A DNA stretch of 64,000 nucleotides from VAXT01 sp963850415 (GTDB lineage Bacteria > Actinomycetota > Thermoleophilia > Gaiellales > Gaiellaceae). The stretch is from positions 124,001 to 188,000 of the forward strand of contig CAWKLE010000001.1 of NCBI GenBank assembly GCA_963850415.1, given 5' to 3'. This document shows positions 1 to 8,690 of this stretch, one piece after another (the stretch's first letter is position 1; each line of letters opens with the position of its first letter). Made by a program: the position numbers and the translations under genes. The notes under the pieces were generated by a model. The model did no database searches. It was not told where the DNA came from and saw nothing but the letters and a program-made list of their open reading frames with translations.

Positions 1-1067
1 AACTCGGCGAGGTCGAAGGAGTCCTCGGCGCGGGCGCGCCCTGCGGCACCGAGCCTCTGCCGAAGCTCGCGATCGTCGAGGAGACGGCCGAGGGCGTCGG
101 CGAGCGCAGCCGGGTCTCCGGGCGGGACGAGCATCCCGGTCTCGCCGTCGACGACGAGCTCGGCGAGCCCGCCGACGTGGGATGCAACGACCGGCAGCTC
201 GGCGGCCATCGCCTCGAGCACCGAGACCGGCAGTCCCTCGGAGCGGCTCGAGAGCACGAAGACGTCGGAGCCGGCGAGGAGGTCCGGCACGTCGCTCCGC
301 TCGCCCGCCAGCTGTACGCGCTCCTCGAGACCGAGCCGCCGGATCTCGGCCGTCACCTCCTCGCGATCTGGCCCGTCCCCGACGAGCAGAGTCTCGAACG
401 CTCGATCAGGCAATGCGGCCAGGGCGCGCACGAGCGTCAGGAAGTCCTTTGGCGCCTTCAAGCGCCCGACCGCGATCAGCCTCGGCACGGGCCGGTCGTG
501 GCGCGATCGCGGGGCCGCGGCGACGTCGACCGCGTTGTGGATCACGACGCTCCGCTCAGGCCTGCACGTCCGCGCGTCGAGCCCGGCCGCGAGCTCCTGC
601 TCGGAGACGCAGATCGTGACGGTCGTCAGCGGGGACATCAGCCGGTCGGAGACGCGGTAGAGGAGCGACGACAGGCCGGAGTAGGCGGAGAACGCCCACC
701 CGTGAACCGTGAAGAACCGGACCGGGACCCGGGTCGCGGTCGCGGCCACGCGGCCGAGGATTCCCGCCTTCGAGCTGCTGGCGTGCACGACCTGGGGCCG
801 CTCGCGGCGGAAGAGCCGGATCAGCTCGACGAGCCCGGCCAGGTCGCGCAGCGGACGGATCGGCCGCCGCACGTGCTCGAGCGAGACGAAGCGCGCACCC
901 GCACGAGCCGCCGCCTCGCGGAGCGGGCCCTCCCCGTGTGCTGCGAGCACCACGTCGTACCGCTCGGCCAGCGCCGGCAGCAGCGCGGCCACGTAGGACT
1001 GGGCGCCGCCGACCTCGGCCAGTGTGATCACCAGCAGCACTCGTGGACGCGGAGTCGCGTCCGGCAT
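1..1067 (-). CDS. Glycosyltransferase family 4, C-terminus beyond window
   Basis: The reading frame opens at an ATG at 1067 and runs off the left edge, giving 355 residues without the extreme C-terminus. The N-terminus (VLLVITLAEVGGAQSYV) is the usual GT4/GT-B opening with a sugar-acceptor glycine loop. A later segment, SSRSEGLPVSVLEAM, carries the EX7E motif that contacts the nucleotide-sugar donor. No signal peptide or membrane helix is visible, so a cytoplasmic, membrane-associated enzyme is expected. It is divergent from the polymerase gene at 1085, with start codons 18 bp apart. The family transfers a sugar from an NDP donor. The specific sugar cannot be read from the sequence. Confidence 0.85.
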   Translation of the reverse strand, partial: MPDATPRPRVLLVITLAEVGGAQSYVAALLPALAERYDVVLAAHGEGPLREAAARAGARFVSLEHVRRPIRPLRDLAGLVELIRLFRRERPQVVHASSSKAGILGRVAATATRVPVRFFTVHGWAFSAYSGLSSLLYRVSDRLMSPLTTVTICVSEQELAAGLDARTCRPERSVVIHNAVDVAAAPRSRHDRPVPRLIAVGRLKAPKDFLTLVRALAALPDRAFETLLVGDGPDREEVTAEIRRLGLEERVQLAGERSDVPDLLAGSDVFVLSSRSEGLPVSVLEAMAAELPVVASHVGGLAELVVDGETGMLVPPGDPAALADALGRLLDDRELRQRLGAAGRARAEDSFDLAE

Positions 1068-1084
1068 GGCGCGGAAGGGTACAT

Positions 1085-2488
1085 GTGAGCACGGCGCACC
1101 CAGCCCTAGCCCACGGGCCCGGCGACCTCGGCACGCGCAGCGTGGGCCGGCTCGCAGCCGCCGCCGGCCTGCTCCTGTTCGCGGTCGCGACGGGAGTCGC
1201 CCTCTCCAAGCATCCGCTGCCGATGACGCTGGTCCTCGCCTTCGGGGTCGGGCTCCTCGGCACGCTCGCCCTCGTCCTCGCCCGCTACGACGCCGCCGTC
1301 GCGCTCGGCGTCTTCTTGCTCGCCGCGGTCCGCATCGAGCCGGCCCCGGCCGACCTGATCCTGTGCGTCGTGATCGCCGTCGCGCTCGTGACCGGGAGGT
1401 TCTACATCCGCCGGGTGCCGCTGATCGTGGTCGTCCTGCTCGGCATCTTCCTCGCGCTCAACATGCTCGCTTCCGTCGAGCTGATCGACCTCGGTCGCGG
1501 AGTGACGTTCTTCGCGATCACGCTCTACCTGGTCGTCTTCGCGTTCTGGCTGACGGGCTACGTCCGTTCCACACGCACGGCCCGGGTCGTGCTGCGCGCC
1601 TACATCGCGGCCGCAGTCTTTTCGGCGGCGATCGCGGTGCTCGCGCTCTACGTGGCGTTCCCCGGCCACCAGTACCTCGTCTTCGGCCCGCGCGCCATGG
1701 GCCTGTTCAAGGACCCGAACGTGCTCGGGCCGTTCCTCGTGCCCGCCGCCCTGATGCTGCTCGAGGAGACGATCGCCCCGCGCCTGCTCCGCGCGCGCCT
1801 GGCCACGAAGCTCGTGATGCTCTCGATCCTGACGGTCGGGATCCTGTTCGCCTTCTCGCGAGCGGCCTGGCTGAATTTCGTGCTCGGCGCGTTCGTCATG
1901 TTCTGCGTGCTCTCCCTGCGCCGGGGTGGAGGACGCAGAGCGGTGACCTTCGTCGTCGTCGGCATCTCGGCCGCATCCGTGCTCTTCGCGGCGCTCGCGC
2001 TGACGTCGTCCTTCACGTTCCTGAGCGAGCGGGCGCGCCTGCAGGCGTACGACACGCAGCGGTTTGGAGCCCAGCACTCAGGCATCGAGCTGGCCGTGAA
2101 GTACCCGCTCGGGATCGGGCCTGGCCAGTTCGAGAGGGTCTCGCCGATCTCGGCGCACAGCACCTACGTGCGCGCGCTCTCCGAGGAGGGCGTGCTCGGA
2201 CTGCTCGTCCTGCTCGCGCTTCTCCTGCTCACCCTGATGTTCGCGAGCCGCAACGCCATCCTCGGCCGGGACACGTACGGCATCGGCTCGGCCGCGTTAC
2301 TTGCGTCCTGGTGCGGTCTGCTCGCGAACAGCGTGTTCATCGACACGCTGCACTGGCGGCACTTCTGGCTGCTCGCGGCGCTGATCTGGGCCGGCGCCGC
2401 CCGTCCGGTCGACGACTCGACCGGCCAGACGTGGTCGCCCGTTAGCTCTCGAAGTAGGAGACCGGCGAGCTTCGGCCGCCGATTATGA
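1085..2488 (+). CDS. O-antigen ligase / Wzy-type polysaccharide polymerase
   Basis: A 467-residue polytopic membrane protein with about 10-12 hydrophobic helices and a Wzy_C-type region near residues 195-300. The segment GLFKDPNVLGPFLVPA is the typical loop of this family. The GTG at 1085 is chosen as start because a GGAAGGG ribosome site lies five bases before it. Upstream in-frame ATGs would add a polar arginine-rich tail. Family members join lipid-linked repeat units on the outer face of the membrane, or ligate them. The 3' end overlaps the convergent chain-length gene by 47 bp. It is one of two such polymerases in the window; the other is at 26261-27607. Confidence 0.85.
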   Translation: MSTAHPALAHGPGDLGTRSVGRLAAAAGLLLFAVATGVALSKHPLPMTLVLAFGVGLLGTLALVLARYDAAVALGVFLLAAVRIEPAPADLILCVVIAVALVTGRFYIRRVPLIVVVLLGIFLALNMLASVELIDLGRGVTFFAITLYLVVFAFWLTGYVRSTRTARVVLRAYIAAAVFSAAIAVLALYVAFPGHQYLVFGPRAMGLFKDPNVLGPFLVPAALMLLEETIAPRLLRARLATKLVMLSILTVGILFAFSRAAWLNFVLGAFVMFCVLSLRRGGGRRAVTFVVVGISAASVLFAALALTSSFTFLSERARLQAYDTQRFGAQHSGIELAVKYPLGIGPGQFERVSPISAHSTYVRALSEEGVLGLLVLLALLLLTLMFASRNAILGRDTYGIGSAALLASWCGLLANSVFIDTLHWRHFWLLAALIWAGAARPVDDSTGQTWSPVSSRSRRPASFGRRL

Positions 2489-3977
2489 CCAGGCCGAGCG
2501 CCGGAGCCCGGAGCCGATGAAGCAGCTCACGCATGTCGATCGCGTTCTCGGACGTCAGCCGGTCCGGGCGACAGACGACGATCACGCCGTCGACCCGTTG
2601 CGCAAGCACCTGGCTGTCGACGAGACCGAGCAGCGGCGGCCCGTCGAGGAGGACGTAGTCGTAGTCGGATTCCTTGATGTCGTCGAAGAAGCCGTCCAGC
2701 GCGCCTCCGGCCAGGAGCTGCGCAGGATCCGGAGGCCTCTGGCCGCTTGCGAGCACGTGCAGGCGGCCGCCGTTCTGCGGCGAGCCCTGGCGGGCGCCGA
2801 CCGAGACGGCGTTCTCGCCCTTCCGGCCCCCGGTGAGCACCTCGGCCAGCCCAGGCGTCTGGGCGACGTCGAAGAGCTCGTGGAGCCGCGGCCAGCGCAT
2901 GTCCGCCGACACGAGCCAGGTCCGCTGCCCCGCCTGAGCGAGCACGAGGCCGAGCGCCGCGGTCACCTCGGTCTTGCCCTCGCCGTGCAGCGCGCTGGTC
3001 ACGAGCACGGTTCGCTGGCTGTCCGGCGGCAGCTGCATGCGGAGCGACGCCTGCAGCGTCTGGTAGGCCTCGTACTCGATCGCGCTCAGCGTGTTCGGCG
3101 AATGGCCGAATCGACGTCGCACGAACGGGACCTCGACCATGACGGGAAGATCGAGGAGCCGGCCGAGCTCGCGGGCGCCGCTGATGCGAGGTCTGAGCTG
3201 GGCGCGCGCCAGGACGACGAGCGCCGCGATGAAGAGGCTCGCGAAGAGCCCGAAGAGGGCGTTGCGGACCGGCTTCGGGGAGCTTGGGGAGCTCGGCGCC
3301 TGCGCGCGCTCGGCGAGCTGCAGCGCCGCCCCCGAGTTCGCGTTCAGGGTGAGCTGGGTCAGCTGCTGGCGGACCGTTGCGATCTGGGACTGGACCGCGG
3401 CCTGGTTCGTCAGCGTGAGCGACGCCTGGAGGTCTGCGAGCTCCTTCTCGAGCACCGCCCGGGCGCTCTGGAGCTGCTGCTGCTCGGTGCGCCGCTCTCG
3501 CGCCAGGAACGTGGCCGCGATTCCGTTGGCGATCGCGGCGGCGCCGCGTGCCGTGTCATCGGTGGCGGTGATGTTGATCACGTTCGCGTCCTGGTCGACG
3601 CTCGCCTGCACCTTGCCGCGCAGCGAGTCGACGGTCTCGCCGCTCAACCCGTTCTTGACCGCCGCCCCGAGCAGCTCCCGCGTGGTGAGCAGGACCTTCA
3701 CCGTCGCGAGGTCGCGTTGAGTCGACTGGGCGTCCGAGGACACCACCGTCGTGGGCGTCGGATTGAGGACGAGCTTCGACGTCGCCTGGTACGTCTTGGG
3801 CAGCAGCAGAGAGATCACGAACACGGCGACCGTGACCAGGACGACGATTCCCGCGATCAGCCAGCGGCTGCGCTTGAAGGCATCGAGATAGCGGCCGACC
3901 TCGACCGGATCGTCCGGCGGAAGGTCGGGCGCTGTGTATCGTCCGACGCCGTCGTCTACCACTCTTCGGTCCGCCAT
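2442..3977 (-). CDS. Wzz/BY-kinase-type polysaccharide co-polymerase
   Basis: The 511-residue product has a Wzz domain with a first membrane helix at about residues 38-57. A periplasmic-side coiled coil rich in Q and L follows, then a second helix near 240-260. The rest is a CpsD-like ATPase domain with Walker A GEGKT near 332 and Walker B YVLLDGPP near 440. The Walker A' segment reads LVSADMR, so the first Asp of the usual DxDxR is Ser. The C-terminus SYFES has one tyrosine and no tyrosine cluster. Such proteins control polymer chain length and may autophosphorylate. The ATG at 3977 shares a CATG palindrome with the divergent gene at 3976. Confidence 0.85.
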   Translation of the reverse strand: MADRRVVDDGVGRYTAPDLPPDDPVEVGRYLDAFKRSRWLIAGIVVLVTVAVFVISLLLPKTYQATSKLVLNPTPTTVVSSDAQSTQRDLATVKVLLTTRELLGAAVKNGLSGETVDSLRGKVQASVDQDANVINITATDDTARGAAAIANGIAATFLARERRTEQQQLQSARAVLEKELADLQASLTLTNQAAVQSQIATVRQQLTQLTLNANSGAALQLAERAQAPSSPSSPKPVRNALFGLFASLFIAALVVLARAQLRPRISGARELGRLLDLPVMVEVPFVRRRFGHSPNTLSAIEYEAYQTLQASLRMQLPPDSQRTVLVTSALHGEGKTEVTAALGLVLAQAGQRTWLVSADMRWPRLHELFDVAQTPGLAEVLTGGRKGENAVSVGARQGSPQNGGRLHVLASGQRPPDPAQLLAGGALDGFFDDIKESDYDYVLLDGPPLLGLVDSQVLAQRVDGVIVVCRPDRLTSENAIDMRELLHRLRAPALGLVIIGGRSSPVSYFES

Positions 3978-5658
3978 GGCCTCTGACGATAGCGCTCGAT
4001 CGACGGCGCGGCACAGCTTCTCGGCACCCCGGTTGCGCTGGTCGCGGGGAGCAAAGGCGGCGGCGCTGGCCCTCGTATGGCTCGTTGCTGCGGCAGTCGT
4101 GACCCTCGCGATCGTTCGCCAGAATGGCCGCGGAGAACCGTCACATTCGCGCGCGACGGGCTCGCTCCTCTCCGCGCCTGCCGCCGGGCCACCCTCGGTG
4201 AAGCTGCTCGGGCCGCACGGGACGGTCGATCGCCCCACGACGATGAGGGCCGCCGCCCACGCCCGCTCCGGGCGCGTCGTGGCCGTGACGTTCCTGCTCG
4301 ACGGTGTTCCGCTCGGCTCGGACACGATCGCTCCGTACGCGCTCGAGCTGAGCCCGGGGCTCGTCCGTCCGGGCCGGCACCGCCTCAGCGTCTCGGCGGT
4401 CGACAACCGCGGCCGGCGGACGACGACCGCAGGGGTCACGCTCACCACCGAAAGCTTCAGCACGGAGTCGGTGACCGTGTCACCCGGAGACGGCCTCGAC
4501 CGGGCGCTGGCCGCGTTGCGCCGAGGTCACGTCACCGTTCGGCTCGCACCCGGCGTGTACCGGCTCCACGACGTGCGAATCGGAGACGGCGCCCGGCTGA
4601 TCGGCGCGGGACCGCGGACCGTCATCACGCCTCCCGCGGGCACGTCGTACTTCGCCGTGCTCGTCGCGAGGGGGCGCAACATCGGGATCTCGAACCTGAC
4701 CGTGGACGGCGGCGGCCCCGGCCCGGGCAAGGGAATCGCCGTGGCGGTCTTCGACGGCTCCCGGAACGTGAGGCTGAGCCGGCTCCGGCTGATCCACGTC
4801 CGCACCGACGGCGTCAACGTCTGGGGCGCCTTCTCCAACGTCTCCGTCGAGGACTCGCTGATCGAGGGCGATGGGAGCGCGCAGACCGGGTTCTTCGCCC
4901 TCGGGTCGGACCGTTCTCGCAACACGAGCGTCATCCGCACACGGGTCCGCGGCTTTCGCTCTCACGGGATCCTCCTCGCGCAGACGGCGTACGGCCGGCC
5001 CGCGGCGGCGCTGCACGGCCTCGCGCTCGACAACGTCGTCAGCGACATCCGTAACCCGGCCCGCGACCGCTGCTACTACGCCCCGAACACGACGCCGAAG
5101 TGCGGGACGGACGAGGGAGGCATCTGGACCGGCGGCGTCGAAGCCGCGATCATCGGCAACACGGTTCTGCACGCACGCTGGGACGGCATCGAGACGGTCG
5201 GCTCGTCGACGCGGACCACGGTCGTCGGGAACAGGATCCGCGACACCCGCACCGGGATCTACCTCGAGCACTCGACGAACGAGTCGCTCTTCGCGAGGAA
5301 TCTCGTCACCGGCGCCAGGACCGGGATCAACGTCGAGTGGTGGCACGACGGTCAGGGCTCGACGCGCAACACGTTCAGGGCGAACCGCATCGTGGCCGCG
5401 CCCGGGGGCGGCCTGTTCGTCGACGTCGGTGACGACGGCAACGAGATCGTCGGCAACGTCTTCGTCGGGGGTGCACGTCCGGCGATCGTCCTGCAGGGCA
5501 CGTCCGACAACGTCGTCCGCCGGAACCTCGGCTGCCGGGCGGGGAACGAGGAGCTCGTCCACGAACAGTCCGCCTACTTCGACAGCGGCGCGCGCGCAGT
5601 GCCGCGCCGAAACCGGCTGAGCGGCAACACGACCAGCAACTCCTGCCGGCTGCCCTGA
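3976..5658 (+). CDS. Exported right-handed beta-helix protein with Ig-like domain
   Basis: The product is 560 residues. A basic N-terminus and one strong hydrophobic helix (about residues 28-48) act as signal or anchor. An Ig-like beta domain at about 70-165 follows (VTFLLDGVPLGSD, HRLSVSAVDNRGRR). A parallel beta-helix of roughly 350 residues comes next, with repeating N-G-I, N-x-I and V-V-G-N steps and paired cysteines (RCYYAPNTTPKCG). This fold is shared with pectate lyases and polysaccharide epimerases, so binding or cleaving the exported polymer is likely but unproven. No catalytic triad was identified. The stop lies one base before the start of the flippase gene, so the two are probably co-transcribed. 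Confidence 0.75.
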   Translation: MASDDSARSTARHSFSAPRLRWSRGAKAAALALVWLVAAAVVTLAIVRQNGRGEPSHSRATGSLLSAPAAGPPSVKLLGPHGTVDRPTTMRAAAHARSGRVVAVTFLLDGVPLGSDTIAPYALELSPGLVRPGRHRLSVSAVDNRGRRTTTAGVTLTTESFSTESVTVSPGDGLDRALAALRRGHVTVRLAPGVYRLHDVRIGDGARLIGAGPRTVITPPAGTSYFAVLVARGRNIGISNLTVDGGGPGPGKGIAVAVFDGSRNVRLSRLRLIHVRTDGVNVWGAFSNVSVEDSLIEGDGSAQTGFFALGSDRSRNTSVIRTRVRGFRSHGILLAQTAYGRPAAALHGLALDNVVSDIRNPARDRCYYAPNTTPKCGTDEGGIWTGGVEAAIIGNTVLHARWDGIETVGSSTRTTVVGNRIRDTRTGIYLEHSTNESLFARNLVTGARTGINVEWWHDGQGSTRNTFRANRIVAAPGGGLFVDVGDDGNEIVGNVFVGGARPAIVLQGTSDNVVRRNLGCRAGNEELVHEQSAYFDSGARAVPRRNRLSGNTTSNSCRLP

Positions 5659-5659
5659 C

Positions 5660-7012
5660 ATGGCCTCGACCAAGCCAGAGACGGCCGTACGTAGCTGGGA
5701 TCCGCTCGCGTCGGGGTCGGCGAATCTCTTCTGGGCGAAGATCGGCGGCAACGGCGGCTACTTCGTCGCGGTGCTGATCGTGGCGCGCGCCCTGGGGCCT
5801 GCCGGACGGGGCACCGTCGCGTTCATCACGGTCGCCGCGCTGGTCGTCGCCCACGTGTCCGGGCTCGGGGTCGGCGAGGCGACCATGGTGCTGTCCGCCA
5901 GACAGCCGGAACGGAGACCGGTTCTGCTCGCGAACGCGATGGCGTTCTTCCTGGGCAGCGGCTTCGTCGCGGCCACGCTCGCCTTCCTCGGCCTCGCCCT
6001 GAGCGGGATCGAGCCCGCCGGAGTCGGGACGCCCGAGCTCGTCATCCTCTCGCTCGGGATCATCTCCTGCGCGGCCGGTGAGGCCGGCTACTCCTTCCTC
6101 GTCGGCGCGGAGCGGCTGCGCCGGCTGGCGTACATCACCGGGTGTGCGTCCTGGGTCTACGCGGGGCTCGTGCTCGTGCTCTGGGCCGGCCCTGGCCTCA
6201 CGGTCGGCCGCGCCGCTCTGGCCTGGACGGTCACCGAGGCGCTGCGTGCCATCGTCCTGCTCTCGCTCTCGAGCCGGCTGACGATCCTCGGGCTTCCCGA
6301 CCGGCGGCTCCTCGTCGAGGAGATCGGCTTCGGCCTTCGCCTCTGGATCGGGAGCCTGGCGAGGTTCCTGAACTTCCGGACCGACCAGATCCTGATGGGC
6401 TTCCTCGCGACCGAGGCGGCGCTCGGCTTCTACGCGGTCGCGGTCAACGTCTCGGAGGTGCTGCTGTACCTGCCGTCGTCCGCAGGGACGGCCCTGCTCC
6501 CGCTGATCGCCCGCACGGAGCCTGCGCGGCGGGGCGAAGAGACGCTGCGCGCGTTCCGGTCGGTCGTCTTCGTGAGCGCGGCCGGAGCCGCCGTGGCCGC
6601 CGTGATCGGGCCGGTGCTGCTCCCACTCGTGTTCGGCGACCCGTTCGACGAATCGGTCGTCCCCTTCCTCTGGCTCCTTCCGGGCACGCTCGGGTACGCA
6701 GCGAGCGCCGTCTTCTCGAACGCGCTCGTCGGATCGTCGTCGCCCGGGTTGTCGTCGCTCGGCCCGATCGTCTCGCTCACGGTCGGGTTCGCGCTCGACC
6801 TCGCGCTGATTCCGACGCACGGCGCGACCGGAGCCGCCGCAGCGGCCAGCGCCGCCTTCCTGGTCGGGGGCGCCACCGCGCTCTTCACCTACCGGCGCGT
6901 GAGCCCGTTCACGTGGCGGACGCTGCTCGTGCCGCATCGCGGCGACCTGGACGTGCTGGCCGCGCTCGCGGGACCGCTGCTCAGGGCGCGTCCGCGCCGC
7001 GAAGCCGCCTGA
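5660..7012 (+). CDS. Wzx-type oligosaccharide flippase
   Basis: The 450-residue product has about 12-14 hydrophobic segments and belongs to the MATE/MOP polysaccharide-transport superfamily. The N-terminal pattern is typical: an amphipathic start, then a helix containing ARALGPAGRGTVAF. A conserved arginine-rich loop (LARFLNFRTDQILMGFL) lies near residue 230. Family members flip undecaprenyl-linked repeat units to the outer leaflet for Wzy polymerisation. The ATG at 5660 follows the upstream TGA after a single base, so it is probably translated with the beta-helix gene. A second flippase of the same type is at 32506-34005. Confidence 0.85.
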   Translation: MASTKPETAVRSWDPLASGSANLFWAKIGGNGGYFVAVLIVARALGPAGRGTVAFITVAALVVAHVSGLGVGEATMVLSARQPERRPVLLANAMAFFLGSGFVAATLAFLGLALSGIEPAGVGTPELVILSLGIISCAAGEAGYSFLVGAERLRRLAYITGCASWVYAGLVLVLWAGPGLTVGRAALAWTVTEALRAIVLLSLSSRLTILGLPDRRLLVEEIGFGLRLWIGSLARFLNFRTDQILMGFLATEAALGFYAVAVNVSEVLLYLPSSAGTALLPLIARTEPARRGEETLRAFRSVVFVSAAGAAVAAVIGPVLLPLVFGDPFDESVVPFLWLLPGTLGYAASAVFSNALVGSSSPGLSSLGPIVSLTVGFALDLALIPTHGATGAAAAASAAFLVGGATALFTYRRVSPFTWRTLLVPHRGDLDVLAALAGPLLRARPRREAA

Positions 7013-7018
7013 GCGGCT

Positions 7019-7618
7019 CTACTGCCGGGCGGCGATCAGGACGAGGATCGCGATCGTGCCTGCGATCGCGACGAGCAGGAAGTTCGCGGTCAGCGCGGCC
7101 GTGAGCAGTCGCGGCCGCACCTGCAACGAGCGGCGAGGCGCACGGCGTGGCGAGCCCGAGAGAGGCGTTGCGGTCAACCCGGCGGCGCCCGGTTCCTGGT
7201 TGATCGGCGCGGGTGCGCTGTCTGTCTCCCCGGCCGTCGGACCGCGCCGCCAACCGACGACGCTGGCGAGCGAGTCGGTGATGAACTGGTTCAGGCTCAC
7301 GTTCTCGCGCTCCGCGGCCTTCGTCAGCGCGGCGTGCAGCGTCCGCGGCATGCGCAGGAGCAGACGCCCGCTGTGCGTCGCCTCCGACCTCGGCTCCGGA
7401 ATGTCGCGGCCCTCCTTGAGCGCCGCCGAGACCCAGACGGCCATCGCGTCCTTGAGCCCGCCGATCGCCTCCTCGGCGGTGTCGGCCCGGCTCGTGCAGT
7501 CCGGAAGCTCCTCGGCGGAGGCGATCCACTTGCCGCCGCTCTCCTCGCCGTCCTGGACGAGGGTGATGTGGTAGGGCAGGTCGAGATACCGATCGACCGC
7601 GCTCGAGTATCGCTTCAC
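7019..7618 (-). CDS. HicB-like ribbon-helix-helix protein with C-terminal membrane helix
   Basis: The product is 199 residues. Residues about 8-65 form the HicB partial RNase-H-like fold (YHITLVQDGEESGGKWIAS, then a strand and DTAEEAIGGLKDAM). Residues about 85-130 form a ribbon-helix-helix (RLLLRMPRTLHAALTKAAE, then SLNQFITDSL). A disordered Pro/Arg linker is followed by a terminal hydrophobic helix (TANFLLVAIAGTIAILVLI). GTG at 7618 is the start because a GGAGG site lies five bases upstream. HicB proteins normally neutralise HicA toxin, but no HicA lies on either side. A membrane-tethered regulator is an inference. It follows the sigma-factor gene after an 80-bp gap on the same strand. Confidence 0.7.
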   Translation of the reverse strand: MKRYSSAVDRYLDLPYHITLVQDGEESGGKWIASAEELPDCTSRADTAEEAIGGLKDAMAVWVSAALKEGRDIPEPRSEATHSGRLLLRMPRTLHAALTKAAERENVSLNQFITDSLASVVGWRRGPTAGETDSAPAPINQEPGAAGLTATPLSGSPRRAPRRSLQVRPRLLTAALTANFLLVAIAGTIAILVLIAARQ

Positions 7619-7698
7619 GACTTCCTCCTGCTCACGAGTCCAAATTCTACGCCCTGGCGCAACAAAGAGCACATACGGGACCTGCCGCCGAACGGATT

Positions 7699-8526
7699 TC
7701 AGTCCGGGCCGATCTCGGTCCGGAGCTTCTCGAGCGCACGGCGGGTCAGCCGTGAGACGTGGATTTGCGAGATGCCGACCTCTCGGGCGATCCGAGCCTG
7801 GCTCATGCCGGCGAAGAACGCGAGATGCAGGAGCCGCCGTTCGCGCTGGTCGAGGGCACGAAACCCTCTCGCCAAAACCGCGCGGTCCTCGCCCTCCTCG
7901 TAGCCGCCCTCGGTCGACACCTTGGCCTCGAGCCCGGGGCCGTCGCCGTTCCCGTTCGCGTCCTGTGAGAGCGAGACCGGCTCGTACGCGCGCTGCGCCA
8001 CGAGCGCCTCGAGAGCCGCATCGCGCTCGACGCCCGCCGCGCGGGCCACCTCGGCGATCGTCGCCGGCCGCTCGAGCGTCGCCGCCAGCCCGGCCGCGCT
8101 CGCCCGGAGCGAGGCGTTCACCTCCTGCAGCCGGCGCGGGATCCGGATCGGCCCCACCCGATCGCGGAGGTGCCTCTTGATCTCGCCGACAATGCTCGGG
8201 ATCGCGTACGCCGCCAGGTCGACGCCGCGGTCGACCTCGAAGCGGTCGATGGCGTTGATCAGGCCGATCGAGCCGACCTGGACGAGATCCTCCAGCTGCT
8301 CCCCGCGACCGGCGTGCTGGCGCGCCAGCCTCCTCACGAGCGGCAGGTACTGCTGGATGAGCCTCTGACGGGCCTCGAGATCTCCCTGCCGGTGGTAGGC
8401 GTGCAACAGGGCGCGTGAGGCCATGACGCTCGCCGCGCTGGACTGGTCCGCAAGAGGCTGCGACCCGCCCCTCCTCGAAATTTCCCGTCTTGCCGCCGCC
8501 CTGTCGGCGACTTCCATCACTGCCAT
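7699..8526 (-). CDS. RNA polymerase sigma factor, SigB/SigF/SigG group
   Basis: The product is 275 residues. Region 2 contains EDLVQVGSIGLINAIDRF (core binding and -10 recognition). A region 3 helix-turn-helix follows (RPATIAEVARAAGVERDAALEAL). Region 4 ends the protein (MSQARIAREVGISQIHVSRL) and recognises the -35 element. Region 1.1 is absent, as in alternative sigma-70 factors of the stress/sporulation type. The ATG at 8526 is preferred over a distant upstream alternative because it lies 12 bases after an AAAGGGGGA stretch. No anti-sigma or anti-anti-sigma gene is next to it. Its leader carries an inverted repeat, annotated separately. Confidence 0.9.
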   Translation of the reverse strand: MAVMEVADRAAARREISRRGGSQPLADQSSAASVMASRALLHAYHRQGDLEARQRLIQQYLPLVRRLARQHAGRGEQLEDLVQVGSIGLINAIDRFEVDRGVDLAAYAIPSIVGEIKRHLRDRVGPIRIPRRLQEVNASLRASAAGLAATLERPATIAEVARAAGVERDAALEALVAQRAYEPVSLSQDANGNGDGPGLEAKVSTEGGYEEGEDRAVLARGFRALDQRERRLLHLAFFAGMSQARIAREVGISQIHVSRLTRRALEKLRTEIGPD

Positions 8527-8548
8527 CGTGAAGCCTCGTCCCCCTTTC

Positions 8549-8588
8549 GCGTTCGATAATAGCTCGCTGTTCGCGATTAGTCGAACGC
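8549..8588 (-). promoter_or_regulatory. Inverted repeat in the leader of the sigma-factor gene
   Basis: GCGTTCGA at 8549-8556 pairs exactly with TCGAACGC at 8581-8588. The stem can be extended inward by TAAT/ATTA past a single unpaired base. It begins 22 bases upstream of the sigma-factor ATG on the minus strand. The core GTTCGATAAT (8551-8560) recurs in exact inverted form at 8640-8649. Either an mRNA hairpin or a protein-binding site fits. The sequence alone does not decide. Confidence 0.5.
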
Positions 8589-8690
8589 AATGTTGTATTC
8601 CCCTATGACTCACGAGTTTCCGACCTGGGTAGTTTTCGGATTATCGAACACAAGATCTTCACCTTCGCTCGTATCCGGAATCACATCGCG

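Noticed and set aside
1043..1084. Earlier ATG at 1043 for the O-antigen ligase
   Set aside because: It would add a polar tail antisense to the divergent GT4. GTG 1085 has a well-spaced GGAAGGG.
8581..8590. LexA-type SOS box (TCGAAC-N4-GTTCGA)
   Set aside because: Only one half-site fits; the second half reads TGTTGT.
8627..8632. GGGTAG as a second stress-sigma -10 element
   Set aside because: No -35-like sequence is found 13-15 bases upstream.
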